Counted from the first letter of the stretch, positions 15,476 through 26,500 are shown. The stretch is DNA of 64,000 bases from Gammaproteobacteria bacterium (GCA_024235135.1 JACKMZ010000004.1:62001-126000), one strand, 5' to 3'. Translations and numbers: made by a program. The notes: generated from the sequence alone by a model not told the origin.

Positions 15476-16567
15476 TCATCGAGAGGCAACCGCATGAGCA
15501 CTGATGCCCAGATCGGCTAGACGGGCGACGAGTTGCTGTGCTTCGGTCTTGCTCTGTACCGGTCCGACTCGAACCTTGTAAAGATCGCCAGGCGCGGAGT
15601 GCACATGGACTCCATAAGGCACGTGCGCAGCGACCTGGTGTTGCAAGTGTTCAGCATTGCGACGCAGGGAAAAGGCGCCAACCTGGACGAAGAACTGCCC
15701 AGACTGGCCGGCAGCGTAGGGCGCCGACGCCGGTGCCGATACAGGCGCCGACGCCAGTGCCGATGCTGGCGCCAGTGCTGGTGCTGGTGCTGGTGCTGGT
15801 GCAAGGTTAGCCGATACCGGGAACGCGGCGACCGACGTCGATTTGGCAGCCTTGAGCTCCGGTAAGGGAGGAGGCGGTTCGATGGCCGTCTCCCTTACCG
15901 GGGCAGAGAGAGAGGATCGATTGATCGCGCTGGCTACAGGGGGGCTCACGGGACTGGGTCGATTGGCCTTAGGAGCCGGCACGGGCGAAGCGGCCTGATA
16001 AGTCGAGGCGATACGCGGCTTGGGTGCGAGGCCACCGGCCAGGTACTGATACGGGGCCAGAGCCACCACTTCGACTTGTGCCGTGCCTTTCTTGACCATG
16101 CCGAGTTGGGTCGCCGCCGCGTAGGACAGGTCGATGATGCGGTCCCCGACGAAAGGCCCACGATCATTGACCTTCACAATCACACTACGGCCGTTTTCCA
16201 GGTGCGTGACACGCACATAGGTGGGGATCGGCAAAGCCTTATGCGCGGCCGTCATGTCGTACATGTCGTAGGGCACGCCGCTGGAAGTTTTCTTGCCATG
16301 GAAATCAGAGCCGTACCACGACGCCGTACCGCGCTGTTTGAATCCTTGACTGGTATTCATGACGTAATAACGTTTTCCGAAAACCTCGTAGGATTCCGGA
16401 TTACCCGTTTTGCTCGGTGGTTCCCAGGACTGCGAGGCTTCCTCCGGTCGGGCATCCCGTGCCGAGGCATCTTGTCCGACGGTGGCCTCCGGTGTGGTGC
16501 TACACCCCGCTGACAACGCGATCACCAAGGTTCCAAGCACAACGAAGGTTGTGGAATTCCTCCCCAT
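15476..16567 (-). CDS. rlpA: RlpA septal lytic transglycosylase, lipoprotein with SPOR domain
   Basis: 363 residues. A signal peptide ends in the lipobox LSAGC, so this is a lipoprotein. The double-psi beta-barrel (about residues 75-165) contains GTASWYGSDFHGKKTSSG and VKVNDRGPFVGDRIIDLSYAAA, the RlpA catalytic core that cleaves naked glycan strands. A Pro/Ala linker (about 185-290) includes a run of PA dipeptides. The last 75 residues form a SPOR domain (FFVQVGAFSLRRNAEHL, KVRVGPVQSKTEAQQL) that targets septal denuded peptidoglycan. Lies between mltB and dacA. Confidence 0.94.
   Translation of the reverse strand: MGRNSTTFVVLGTLVIALSAGCSTTPEATVGQDASARDARPEEASQSWEPPSKTGNPESYEVFGKRYYVMNTSQGFKQRGTASWYGSDFHGKKTSSGVPYDMYDMTAAHKALPIPTYVRVTHLENGRSVIVKVNDRGPFVGDRIIDLSYAAATQLGMVKKGTAQVEVVALAPYQYLAGGLAPKPRIASTYQAASPVPAPKANRPSPVSPPVASAINRSSLSAPVRETAIEPPPPLPELKAAKSTSVAAFPVSANLAPAPAPAPALAPASALASAPVSAPASAPYAAGQSGQFFVQVGAFSLRRNAEHLQHQVAAHVPYGVHVHSAPGDLYKVRVGPVQSKTEAQQLVARLADLGISAHAVASR
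15775..15802. repeat. GTGCTG hexamer tandem repeat inside rlpA
   Basis: About 4.7 copies of GTGCTG (CAGCAC on the coding strand), encoding the PA-rich linker of RlpA. Slippage by whole units would change linker length by two residues without shifting the frame. Confidence 0.85.
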
Positions 16568-16667
16568 AACTCCCCCCTAATCAGTGTTTCAAGGTTTCAA
16601 CACAACGGCTGCGATCAGCCGAAACTTGGAGAACGAATCTGTAAGGTCGTCCGGGCGCGTTGGTTTG

Positions 16668-17813
16668 TTATATCCGCCCGCGAATTTCCTGGCCCAGTTG
16701 ATAAACGGCCATGGCGTATAATTGGCTGTGATTATAACGAGTGATGACGTAAAAATTATCGAACCCCAACCAGTACTCCATTCCCCCATCTCCTTCGTAT
16801 TCCAACAACAAAGCAGGCTGATTGCCCGCCACAGAGACAACCGGATACACGCCCTGCCGATTCAGCTCGCTAACAGGACGATCCGGTGGACGGAGTTTGC
16901 GATCCACCAGGACCGGGTACTGACCGCCGTTCACCCGAGCGGGGGTGGCAATGGGCCCGCCACGCCGCCATTGATGTCCGCTCAAGTAGTTGGCGACACT
17001 ACCGATCGCGTCACGGGGATTGGTCCAGAGATTGCGGCGCCTATCCCCATCGAAATCCACGGCGTAACTGAGAAAACTGCTGGGCATGAACTGGCCCAGG
17101 CCCATAGCTCCAGCATAGGAACCTTGCAGCGATAGCGGGTCGATGCCTTCGTCGCGCGTCAGCACCAGATAGTTTTCCAGTTCCTTACGGAAGAAATCGG
17201 CACGCTTGGGATAATCGAAGGCTAGTGTGGCCAGGGCCTCCAGAACCCGATACTTGCCCATATTGCCGCCATAGGAGGTCTCCACCCCGATGATGGCGAC
17301 GATAATTTCGGCAGGCACCCCGTAAACCTGCTCTGCCCGCGCCAAAGCATCCCGATTGGCCCTCCAGAAAGATACGCCGCCCTGTATCCGCGCCGCGGTC
17401 AGGAAAATGCGGCGGTAGGCATACCAGGGCTTGCCCTCCGCCGGGCGACTGATCAAGGCAACGATATCCGGCTGAGCATGCGCGCGGCTAAACAGCGCGG
17501 AGAGTTCCGTCTGACTGAACCCATGCTGGGCGGCCATTTGTCGAATGAATGCCTGCACATCGGCACGCGCCGCCAAGGAGCCCGGCGCGGCTGGCAAGGA
17601 AGCAACGGTCGGGGCGGTGGCGGTGGCGGGGAAGGTTGGAGGGCGGGAATCAGACGGGGTGGGTGGAGTAACGACGGTTCGCGGGTTGTTCGCGGAGGCT
17701 ATCGCCTTGTCGTCGCGCGCCATCACGGTTGGCGCGGGCATTACACAGGCATTCAACAACAGGGCTACGCTAACCCAACACAATATTCTCATGACGCGGA
17801 TCGTTCTTTCCAT
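16668..17813 (-). CDS. mltB: Membrane-bound lytic murein transglycosylase B
   Basis: 381 residues. The signal peptide ends in the lipobox LLNAC. Cleaves peptidoglycan with formation of 1,6-anhydro-muramic acid. The catalytic glutamate is in IIGVETSYGGNMGKY. Other family blocks are WYAYRRIFLTAARIQGGVSFW, GSYAGAMGLGQFMPSSF and AVDFDGDRRRNLW. A Pro/Thr-rich linker of about 50 residues follows the lipidation site. Sits 9 bp after rodA in the elongasome operon. Confidence 0.96.
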   Translation of the reverse strand: MERTIRVMRILCWVSVALLLNACVMPAPTVMARDDKAIASANNPRTVVTPPTPSDSRPPTFPATATAPTVASLPAAPGSLAARADVQAFIRQMAAQHGFSQTELSALFSRAHAQPDIVALISRPAEGKPWYAYRRIFLTAARIQGGVSFWRANRDALARAEQVYGVPAEIIVAIIGVETSYGGNMGKYRVLEALATLAFDYPKRADFFRKELENYLVLTRDEGIDPLSLQGSYAGAMGLGQFMPSSFLSYAVDFDGDRRRNLWTNPRDAIGSVANYLSGHQWRRGGPIATPARVNGGQYPVLVDRKLRPPDRPVSELNRQGVYPVVSVAGNQPALLLEYEGDGGMEYWLGFDNFYVITRYNHSQLYAMAVYQLGQEIRGRI

Positions 17814-17822
17814 TGAGACTGG

Positions 17823-18968
17823 CTATTGGCTCAGCCAGCGGCGGCTCGAATAAATGCTCATCAGCATACCGAATCCGCCCATGATCGTCACCAATGATGT
17901 GCCGCCGTAGCTGATCAGCGGCAGGGGCAATCCGACAACGGGCAGAAGACCGGATACCATGCCCGCATTAACAAAAACATAGACGAAAAATATCAATGCG
18001 ATACTACCCGCCAGCAAGCGAGAAAAAGTATCCGGCGCGCTGGCGGCGATATACAGACTACGTCCCACGATCACGGCGTACAATGCCAGCAGCATGCACA
18101 CCCCGATCAAGCCGAACTCCTCGGAGAAAACCGCGAAAATGAAATCGGTGGTGCCCTCCGGGAGAAAATCCAAATGAGCCTGCGTGCCATTCAACCAGCC
18201 CTTGCCGTACAGCCCACCCGAGCCGATAGCGATCTTGGATTGGATAATATGATAGCCCGCGCCCAGCGGATCGTTCTCCGGGTCGAGAAAAGTCAGCACG
18301 CGTTGCCGCTGATAATCATGTAACCCAAACTCCCAGACGACCGGTGCGATACAGCCCACCGTCGCCACGCTGCCCAGGATGATCGTCCAGCTCAATCCTC
18401 CGAGAAACAGCGCGAACGCCCCGGCGCTACCCACTAATAAAGCCGTGCCCAAATCCGGCTGCTTGGCGATGAGCAGCATGGGTACGCCGGGAATCAGCAC
18501 GGCGACCAATAAATGCCGGAATTGCGGTGGTAACGGGCGATTGGCGAAATACCAAGCCATCATCATGGGGACGGCCAGCTTCATGATCTCTGAGGGCTGA
18601 AATCGCACTCCCACATCCAGCCATCGCTGGGCGCCCTTGGACGTCTCGCCGACCAACAGGACGGCCACTAGCATCACGATACCCCCGAGATAAAGCCAGG
18701 GAGTCCACACCTGTAGCTGATGAGACGGAACCTGCGCCAGCACTATCATCACCATGAAGCTCAGTGCCAACCGCACGCTCTGGCGCTCCACCAATCCGAT
18801 ATTTTCCTGCCCGGCGCTGTACAGCACGACGAGGCCGAGCACGGCCGCCGTCAACAAGGCGAGCGACAAGGGACCATCCATGTGGACACGGCTAAGCAGA
18901 TCACGGCTTGGCGAGGATTCCGCCCCGAAACCACCGCCTGCGTCCCCATGGGGAAGCGATATTCTCAT
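17823..18968 (-). CDS. rodA: Peptidoglycan glycosyltransferase RodA
   Basis: 381 residues, about ten transmembrane helices. SEDS-family polymerase that works with PBP2 to elongate the lateral wall. Signature stretches are GAQRWLDVGVRFQPSEIMKLAVPMMMAWY, ISKQPDLGTAL-like LLIAKQPDLGTALLV, the loop QAHLDFLPEGTTDFIFAVFSEEFGL with the catalytic-loop aspartate, and GLPLPLISYGGTSLV. Overlaps mrdA by 4 bp. Confidence 0.97.
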   Translation of the reverse strand: MRISLPHGDAGGGFGAESSPSRDLLSRVHMDGPLSLALLTAAVLGLVVLYSAGQENIGLVERQSVRLALSFMVMIVLAQVPSHQLQVWTPWLYLGGIVMLVAVLLVGETSKGAQRWLDVGVRFQPSEIMKLAVPMMMAWYFANRPLPPQFRHLLVAVLIPGVPMLLIAKQPDLGTALLVGSAGAFALFLGGLSWTIILGSVATVGCIAPVVWEFGLHDYQRQRVLTFLDPENDPLGAGYHIIQSKIAIGSGGLYGKGWLNGTQAHLDFLPEGTTDFIFAVFSEEFGLIGVCMLLALYAVIVGRSLYIAASAPDTFSRLLAGSIALIFFVYVFVNAGMVSGLLPVVGLPLPLISYGGTSLVTIMGGFGMLMSIYSSRRWLSQ

Positions 18969-20842
18969 GGCTTCATGGCCATATAGGCATCCAGCATCTT
19001 GCGCGCGATAGGCGCCGCCGTGGCGCTTCCGCCGCCGCCATGCTCGGCGATTACGGCGACCGCGATACGCGGATCGTCGGCCGGCGCGAAGGCCACGAAC
19101 AAGGCGTGATCATGAAGATTCTTGGCCAGGCGGCGGGCGTTATAACGCTCATCCTGACCCAGGGAGAAAACCTGGGCCGTACCGGTCTTGCCGGCGATGG
19201 TATAGCCGATGCCGATACCGATCTTACGCGCCGTACCGTTGCCGCTGTGCACTACATGGGTCATGGCGGTCACCACGGCCTCCCAGTTTCTGCTGTCCTT
19301 GACAGGCACGGGCGGCAGCGGGCGCGGTGCTTCAGTGTGCAATTCATGGGATTCCTGTTCCTGAGTGGCGTACAGGATACGCGGCTTGAACCCCTGGCCG
19401 CGATTCGCCAGCGTGGCCGTGAAATGCGCCAATTGTAGCGGCGTGGTCAACATATAACCCTGGCCGATGCCGGCAATGAGCGTTTCGCCGGCGTACCAGG
19501 GTTTACGGTGCGTGGCCTCCTTCCATGCCTGGGAAGGCACCAGTCCGGGCTTCTCGCCGGGCAAATCGACTCCGGTAAGAGTCCCCAGATCGAATTGAGC
19601 CAGATAGTCGTGGATACGATCGATGCCGATGTTCAGCGCCAGATCATAGAAATAGACGTCGCAGGATTCCGTGATCGCCCGGTCCAAGTTCACCGTGCCG
19701 TGCCCGCCGCGCCGCCAGTCGCGAAAGCGGTGACTCTGCCCCGGCAGCCGGTAAAACCCACGGCAATACACCGGTTTGCCCCGTGTCGTGACCCCATATT
19801 CCAGACCCGCCAAGCCCATCAGCGGCTTGATGGTGGAACCGGGCGGATACACCCCGCGCAGGGCGCGATTGAACAAAGGCCGGTCGTGGGAAGTAATCAG
19901 CGCCTTGTAGGAGGCGACATCAATGCCGTTGACGAAAGGATTGGGATCGTAGATCGGCATACTGGCCAGGGCCAGAATCTCGCCGTTACGTGGATCGATG
20001 GCCACCAGCGCACCGTTGTAATCGCTCAGGGCCTGCTCGGCGATCGCCTGCAAGCGACTGTCTATGGTCAGGTAGATGTTCTCACCCGGAGAGGGCGGAG
20101 TCTGCTCCAGAACGCGCAGCGCCCGGCCTTGGGCGTTGGTCTCGACCTGCTGGAACCCGACCTTGCCGTGCAACGTATCCTCGTAGGACTTTTCCACGCC
20201 ATTCTTGCCGATATGCGTGCTGCCCCGATATTGCTGCTCGTCGATACGTTGCAGATCTTTCTCGTCGATGCGTCCCACGTAGCCCAACACATGGACGGCA
20301 TGAGCGCCCAGGGGGTAATGGCGGGTCAGATCCGCCTGTATGGAAACGCCGGGGAAACGATGCAGATCCACCGCCAGTCGGGCCACTTCATCGTCTTTGA
20401 GATTCAGGCGCAGGGGAATGCTGTCGTAAGCGGGGCTGCGCTTTCTCAATTTCTGAAAACGCGCGATGTCGCTCTCGCTCAGTTCCACCCGTGCGCCGAT
20501 TTCCGCCAACACGGCGTCCATGTCGGTCACGTCCTCGGGGGTGATCTCCAGCCGGTAGGACGGCAGATTATCCGCAAGCAGCACGCCGTTACGGTCGAAG
20601 ATCTGCCCGCGCGTGGGTGGTAACGGCCGCAGTTTGATGCGGTTGCTCTCGGACAAGGTGACGAAAAGATCGTGATGGACGATTTGCAGATAAGCCAGGC
20701 GGACGACCAGACCGACGAGACCGGCCAGCACCAAAAACAGCGCCAGCAACGCCCGTCGACTGAACAGGCGCCGCTCCTGGCTCAGGTTTTTGACCCTGGG
20801 CATGCGGCGATTCAATGTCGGGTCGGCAACGGGCGTTGACAT
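18965..20842 (-). CDS. mrdA: Penicillin-binding protein 2
   Basis: 625 residues, class B transpeptidase of the elongasome. One N-terminal transmembrane helix (about 28-50), a pedestal domain, and the transpeptidase domain with PGSTIKPLMGL (SxxK), ITESCDVYFYDLA (SxN-like) and IAGKTGTAQVF (KTG). GYVGRIDEKDL and GKNGVEKSYEDTLHGK are typical of PBP2 rather than FtsI. Four bp after mreD and overlapping rodA, so partner expression is coupled. Confidence 0.97.
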   Translation of the reverse strand: MSTPVADPTLNRRMPRVKNLSQERRLFSRRALLALFLVLAGLVGLVVRLAYLQIVHHDLFVTLSESNRIKLRPLPPTRGQIFDRNGVLLADNLPSYRLEITPEDVTDMDAVLAEIGARVELSESDIARFQKLRKRSPAYDSIPLRLNLKDDEVARLAVDLHRFPGVSIQADLTRHYPLGAHAVHVLGYVGRIDEKDLQRIDEQQYRGSTHIGKNGVEKSYEDTLHGKVGFQQVETNAQGRALRVLEQTPPSPGENIYLTIDSRLQAIAEQALSDYNGALVAIDPRNGEILALASMPIYDPNPFVNGIDVASYKALITSHDRPLFNRALRGVYPPGSTIKPLMGLAGLEYGVTTRGKPVYCRGFYRLPGQSHRFRDWRRGGHGTVNLDRAITESCDVYFYDLALNIGIDRIHDYLAQFDLGTLTGVDLPGEKPGLVPSQAWKEATHRKPWYAGETLIAGIGQGYMLTTPLQLAHFTATLANRGQGFKPRILYATQEQESHELHTEAPRPLPPVPVKDSRNWEAVVTAMTHVVHSGNGTARKIGIGIGYTIAGKTGTAQVFSLGQDERYNARRLAKNLHDHALFVAFAPADDPRIAVAVIAEHGGGGSATAAPIARKMLDAYMAMKP

Positions 20843-20845
20843 CGA

Positions 20846-21331
20846 TCAAATTACCCGAAAGTGACGGCGCAGATCACGAAGAATCACAAATATCCAGGGC
20901 CACATCAGCATGGAACCCAAGGCCGGGGCAAGATACCAGAAATCCGGGGCCGGGTAGCCAACGATGCCGTTGATCCAGAAGACCAAGAACTGATTGACGG
21001 CGACAAACGCCAAAATCGTGAACGATTGCTGCCAGAGCGGCAGGACTCTAACTCGTCGATAGGTTTTGAGCGTGAGAAAACCCACCACCGCCAGAGCCAG
21101 GGCATGTTGGCCCAACAGCGTGCCTTGCGCCGCATCCAGCAGCAGACCCATCAGCCAGCCGGCGCCTACGCCCACCCGATGCGGTAAGGCCATACACCAG
21201 TAAATCAATACCAGACACATCCAATCGGGGCGGATGCGATCCACCCACAATGGTAAGGGAATGATAGTCAACAATAACGCGACGATAAAGCTGAACAAAA
21301 TCACCCAGCCGCCCGGCTGATGCGGCAGCAT
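20846..21331 (-). CDS. mreD: Rod shape-determining protein MreD
   Basis: 161 residues, five or six hydrophobic helices. Polytopic inner-membrane component of the elongasome. MreD sequence is weakly conserved; this call uses the typical WVDRIRPDWMCLVLIYWCMALPHRVGVGAGWLMGLLLDAAQGTLLGQHALAL-like core, size and position between mreC and mrdA. The gap to mreC is 2 bp. Confidence 0.93.
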   Translation of the reverse strand: MLPHQPGGWVILFSFIVALLLTIIPLPLWVDRIRPDWMCLVLIYWCMALPHRVGVGAGWLMGLLLDAAQGTLLGQHALALAVVGFLTLKTYRRVRVLPLWQQSFTILAFVAVNQFLVFWINGIVGYPAPDFWYLAPALGSMLMWPWIFVILRDLRRHFRVI

Positions 21332-21333
21332 GG

Positions 21334-22254
21334 TTAACGCTCGGCTGTTCGTGGGGAAGGGGGCGGCGAAACACCCTCGGATTCCGGATCGGACTCGGGC
21401 TCGCTGGCGATCAGCAGCACTTCGCGACTGCGATCCAACTGGGCCATCGGTGCGGCGACGATATGCGCGAACGGACGCGTGGGGTCGAATTCGACCTTGG
21501 TCACCCGCGCCACCGGATAACCGGGCGGGAAACGCCCGCCCAAGCCGGAAGTGATGAACAGATCGCCCTCCTGCACGTCCTCGTTGTTGCGCACGTAGAG
21601 GATCTCCAGTTCCTGAAAATTCCCGGTGCCGGTCGCCAAGGCGCGCAGGCCGTTACGATTGTCCTGCACCGGCAAAGCGTGATTGGGATCGGTGATCAAA
21701 ATGGCGGTGGACGACAGCAGGCCGGTATGGATGATCTGCCCGACAATACCCCGCTCATCCAACAGCGGCTGCCCCACGCGCACCCCTTGACGACTGCCCT
21801 TGTTGAGCAGGATTTGGTGGCGATAGGGATCGAGATCGACGGTCAACAACTCCGCCACCAGCACGCGTTCTCCCGACCGAACCGGCAAATTGACCGAAGA
21901 TTCCAGTAACATGCGCAGCCGGCGGTTTTCCGCTTCCAGAGTGATCAGCTTTTGCAGTTGCACGTTGGTGAACAGGAGTTTTTGCTTCAGCCGTTGGTTT
22001 TCCCTGATCACGTCCTCATGACGGGCAAAGGTCTCCGCTACCCATTGGCCGGTTGCGACCGGCAATTGAACGATGGATTGCAGGGGATAGATCAGGGTCG
22101 ACAGGGTATCCCGCGCCGTTTCGAGATCATGACGGCGATGATCGACGATCATCGCCGCCAGGGACAACACCACACACAGGACGATACGGATGTCGGCGGA
22201 ACGCTCGGCGCTGAAGGGGCTGTCGCCCTTGCGTTTGTCCTGAAGTTGAGACAA
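21334..22254 (-). CDS. mreC: Rod shape-determining protein MreC
   Basis: 306 residues: a transmembrane helix (about 23-40), a periplasmic coiled coil (about 60-115, NQRLKQKLLFTNVQLQKLITLEAENRRLR) and two beta-barrel domains (VAELLTVDLDPYRHQILLNKGSRQGVRVGQPLLDERGIVGQI). MreC activates PBP2-RodA. The C-terminal tail is proline/glutamate rich. Immediately upstream of mreD. Confidence 0.95.
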   Translation of the reverse strand: MSQLQDKRKGDSPFSAERSADIRIVLCVVLSLAAMIVDHRRHDLETARDTLSTLIYPLQSIVQLPVATGQWVAETFARHEDVIRENQRLKQKLLFTNVQLQKLITLEAENRRLRMLLESSVNLPVRSGERVLVAELLTVDLDPYRHQILLNKGSRQGVRVGQPLLDERGIVGQIIHTGLLSSTAILITDPNHALPVQDNRNGLRALATGTGNFQELEILYVRNNEDVQEGDLFITSGLGGRFPPGYPVARVTKVEFDPTRPFAHIVAAPMAQLDRSREVLLIASEPESDPESEGVSPPPSPRTAER

Positions 22255-22301
22255 ACCCCTGTGTCCTCCGCGAAGCCTGGCGACGACCAGACCGCATCAC
22301 G

Positions 22302-23354
22302 CTATTCGATGAAAAAGAAGTTGGTGCCGTGCTCGTCGATCAATTCCAGTACCCGTCCACCGCCGCGCGCCACGCAGGTCAGCGGTTCCTCGGCGATCGT
22401 CACGGTCAGACCGGTTTCCTCCATGATCAAGCGATCGACGTCCCGCAACAAAGCGCCGCCACCGGTCAGAACGATGCCTCTTTCGGCTACGTCGGCGGCC
22501 AGTTCGGGGGGAGTGGATTCCAGGGCTATTTTAACCGCGTCGACGATACCCGACAGCGGCTCCTGCAGGGCCTCCAGAATTTCGTTGCTGTTCAGGGAAA
22601 AGCTGCGCGGCACGCCCTCGGCGAGATTGCGGCCCTTGACCTCGATTTCGCGCACCTCGCTGGAGGGATAGGCGCAGCCGATTTCATGCTTGATGCGCTC
22701 GGCGGTAGGCTCGCCGATCAGAATCCCGAAATTGCGGCGCACGTAATTGATGATGCCCTCGTCGAAGCGGTCGCCGCCCACCCGCACCGAGGCGGAATAG
22801 ACGATACCGTTCAGGGAGATGATCGCCACTTCGGAAGTGCCGCCGCCGATGTCCAGGACCATGGAGCCTCTGGCTTCGTCCACCGGCATGCCCGCGCCGA
22901 TGGCCGCCGCCATGGGCTCCTGAATCAGGAAGACTTCGCGTGCTCCGGCGTTCAACGCGGAATCGCGAATGGCGCGCCGCTCCACCTGGGTGGAACCACA
23001 AGGCACGCAGATCAGAACCCGTGGACTCGGGCTGAAATTGAGCAGTTTGCGAGCGTGGACCCGCTTGATAAAATACTGCAGCATTTTCTCGGTCACCGTA
23101 AAATCGGCGATCACCCCATCCTTCAAGGGCCGGATGGTGGTGAGATTGTTCGGCGTACGACCGAGCATGCGTTTGGCTTCAGCACCCACGGCGGCAATCG
23201 TGCGGGGGCCGCCCCGGCTGGGGTCCTGATAAATGGCGACGACCGACGGCTCGTTCAAGACGATGCCTTCGCCGCGCTTGTAGATGAGCGTATTGGCGGT
23301 ACCTAAATCGATGGATAGATCGCTGGAGAAAATACCGCGCAGACGTTTCAACAT
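22302..23354 (-). CDS. mreB: Rod shape-determining protein MreB
   Basis: 350 residues. Bacterial actin that forms membrane-bound filaments guiding lateral wall synthesis. The phosphate-1 loop is in SIDLGTANTLIY, the phosphate-2 loop in MVLDIGGGTSEVAI, and the adenosine-binding end in VLTGGGALLRDVDRLI. The ATG at 23354 gives the canonical N terminus MLKRLRGIFSSDLSIDLG; an upstream in-frame ATG would add 16 unrelated residues. First gene of the elongasome operon, so the main promoter should lie in 23355-23538. Confidence 0.98.
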   Translation of the reverse strand: MLKRLRGIFSSDLSIDLGTANTLIYKRGEGIVLNEPSVVAIYQDPSRGGPRTIAAVGAEAKRMLGRTPNNLTTIRPLKDGVIADFTVTEKMLQYFIKRVHARKLLNFSPSPRVLICVPCGSTQVERRAIRDSALNAGAREVFLIQEPMAAAIGAGMPVDEARGSMVLDIGGGTSEVAIISLNGIVYSASVRVGGDRFDEGIINYVRRNFGILIGEPTAERIKHEIGCAYPSSEVREIEVKGRNLAEGVPRSFSLNSNEILEALQEPLSGIVDAVKIALESTPPELAADVAERGIVLTGGGALLRDVDRLIMEETGLTVTIAEEPLTCVARGGGRVLELIDEHGTNFFFIE

Positions 23355-23538
23355 GGTTACGATTCCGCCCCTGGATTGGTAAAAAACGGCCAATCCTAGC
23401 AAGGGTCAGGGAGAGGGAGCAAGTCAACCAATTAACTTGCCAGGACGATAGCCCAAGGCAAGAGACCGACCCAACGAAGGCGAACCGAACGACCCAGGTC
23501 GCGGCTCGGCCTTCAGCTATCCGCCCACGGCGGAGCGA

Positions 23539-26500
23539 CTAAGCCCAATCCGCCAAATCGGCCCGGATGATGCGTACACGTCGCATGATCGCTTCGCGCT
23601 TGAGATTGAAGCCGACCATGCCCACGGTGACGACCACCCCCACGGCGATCAGGACCAGCGCCCGCGCCAGACCCTGCTCCGGGTAATACGGAAGCAGTTG
23701 CCCCCCCACGTTCAGCACCAGAAACGCCACGCCGGTATAGAGAAAAGCACGTATCCGCAGCGCGATGCCCACCACGACGCCCAGCAGATTCAAACCCAGG
23801 GCCAGCACGAATATCCCCAACCCATTTTGCTGACGCAGTCCATCCGCGGCCACGCTGGCATAGAGCACGCTGAGCGCCGCCAGCCGCCCACCGTTCAACA
23901 CCGCTGGACGCAGCTCATGGCGATGCCAATGCAGCAAGGCCAAGACCGTTACCGCCGCGGGAAGAACGTAGCACTGCCAAAGGCCGGATTCCCGTGCCCA
24001 TTGCGGAACCCAGAGATAAATCCCGGCGTTCAGCGCGAGCACGCCCAGATACACCGGCAAGGGATTGCACAGGGATTCGCTCAGCGCGATATACAGTACA
24101 GCGACGGCCAACAAGACCCCGCTGGTCGTCAACCGTTGCCCGCCATCGACCATCGGCGCCGCCGTCCAATCGCCCCGCCATGCCGCCTGTACCGGCGGCA
24201 GAACGACCAAGGCGAGTAGCGGAATACACAGCGCGACCCGCTGTATCGGCAAGGACCCGGTCAACCGTTGCAGGACGACGGTGGCGAATCCGACCGCGAT
24301 CAGCACGCCGCTGTCCAACATCCCGAACGACGATATACCGAAAGCGATCAGCCGGATGTAGCCGAGCAGCAGCAAGCCCAACAGCGCGCTGCCGTAAACC
24401 CAATCGGCCCGGTGGGGATTGCGCCAGGCCAGCCAAGCCGTCATGCCCAGCAGCAGCACGAAGGCGGTTATTGCCGCCGCCGCGTCGGCCTGGCGGCCGA
24501 ACAGCCAGGCGGGGTCCTGATCAGGGTAGGACAACAGGAAGCTAAACAACAGCAGGGTATGCGCCGCCAGCAGAACGGCGGGGACATAAGGCAACGCGGG
24601 CAAGGTTTCCGCTAGCACCTCGCGCAATAGCCTGGCGGATGGAGGCTCGGATTCCTCCGGTTGCCGCGCCAGCCAGGCACGCAACCAGCGTTCCCCGATG
24701 ATCAGCAACCAGGCATAAGCCATCGTGAACAAAGCCGCCCACGGCAATACGGATTGCCAACCGTTGGCCGCCCAGGCCGCCATCCCGACATAGCCGGCGG
24801 CCAAGGGTAATACCCAGGCCAGGACCAACCCGCCCCGCCGTTCCTGCCACCAGCCGTGCAACGCCGCCACCGGCGCGAGAATGACCAAGGTCACGGCGCG
24901 AGTCGCCCAAGGGATGTCCGGCAGCAGCACCAGCAGAATGGTCAGCGCCGGCAGGATGACCACCCATTCTCCCACGACCCGCGTCAACATCCCGGAATCC
25001 GTCCGACGATGACGCCAGATCAGCAAAACCAGGACACCGGCCAGACCGCTCAACGGCGGCAACAGCGCGGGCGATCCCGACCATCCGGCCAGCAGCGTCA
25101 CCAGCAAGATGTAAACCGCCAGCAACAGCATGTGGGACTGCAGCCAACCCGGACGTAGCCAAACCCCATGGGCCAGGGAGAGTGTGAATGCGACAGCGAA
25201 CACGATCGACCAACCGGAAGCGCCGGGTCCGCCACCGCCATCCAGGACCCACGACCCCGCCACGGTCAGCCATTGCAACAGGAACATCGACAAGACGGCC
25301 ACCGGCAATCCGTACAAGGGGCGATCCAGATCATCCCGCCACCACCGCCAGCATTCGGCCAGGGCGGGTCCGAAACGCCGCCATGGAGCGACCAGGAGCA
25401 GCATGGCGTTCAACCAGAGCAGGGTGAACAGACTGCCCGCTGTCAGCAACAGCGGCCAAGGTTCCAGGGTTGGCACGTCCTCGAACCCATGGCCCAGCAG
25501 CAGACCGGCCAACGTCAGGCTAGCGACCGCCGTCCAGGGGAAGATCCAACTGGCGCTGTAACCCATCATCATCAGGAGGTACAGGGCGATTCCCAGCGCA
25601 TATGACGCCGCGCTCGGCATCGGCAGCAAGCCGACACTGACGCCGGACGCCACCACCACCAAGCCGCACCAGGGCCAAGGCGTTTCAGCCAGGGACCAGA
25701 TGCTGAAACGAGCATTGAAGCGGGGCAGCAGGACGCGGCCGATCAGCCACAAGCCATAGCCCCAAAATAGAACCGGCCAGGCGCTTCGCAACAGACCCCC
25801 GGCGATACAAGCGCCGCTCAATAATGGAATCACGCCGATACTGCGCCACATAGGCGCGTCCTTCAGCGGTTTGAGCAACGGCGGCAAAACCGCGCTCAAC
25901 GCCACCAGCAACACCGGCACGTGGGCATCCGCCGTCAGGAAACACAGGCTCGCCACGGTCAGCCCGGCGATGAAAGCCAGGCTGGCGACGATATACAGTG
26001 GCCTGCCGTAGAGCCGGCGATATTCGTCCCGGTTATCGAGACGATTGGCCAAACCGGCTTGGACAAACGCCAGCCCAGCCAATACCAGACCGCTTTCCAC
26101 GGACCCCGCCTGGCCGATCCAAAGCCGCAGCGACAAACCATAACTGGCCAATGCGAGAAGGAACACGCCAAGCAGGCTCCAGTGGAACCGCGCCAATTGC
26201 CGATTGGCCAGCAACAGCGCGCCACCCGCCCCCAGCAGCACGACCCCGTCGCCTATTCCCAGCCCAGACCCACTGGCCAGGAATACGCCCTGGAACGCCT
26301 CGAAAACCACCGCAAACAAAGCCAGCGCAATGGCTGAGCGATTCAGCGGCCGTCGATATAACCCCTCGATCGGCGAGGACGCCAACGGCGGACGCTCCAA
26401 CAGCCAAGCGCCCACGGCCAGCGCCAGACTCAGCACGGCATTGGCGCTGGCCTGGCCGATGCCTATCCACAACGGCGGATTACGCCCGGCGTCGAGCAGC

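Noticed and set aside
19508..20623. 371-codon open frame antisense to mrdA
   Set aside because: Composition artefact opposite an essential conserved gene.
22329..23306. 325-codon open frame antisense to mreB
   Set aside because: Same reason; the mreB strand has all actin motifs.
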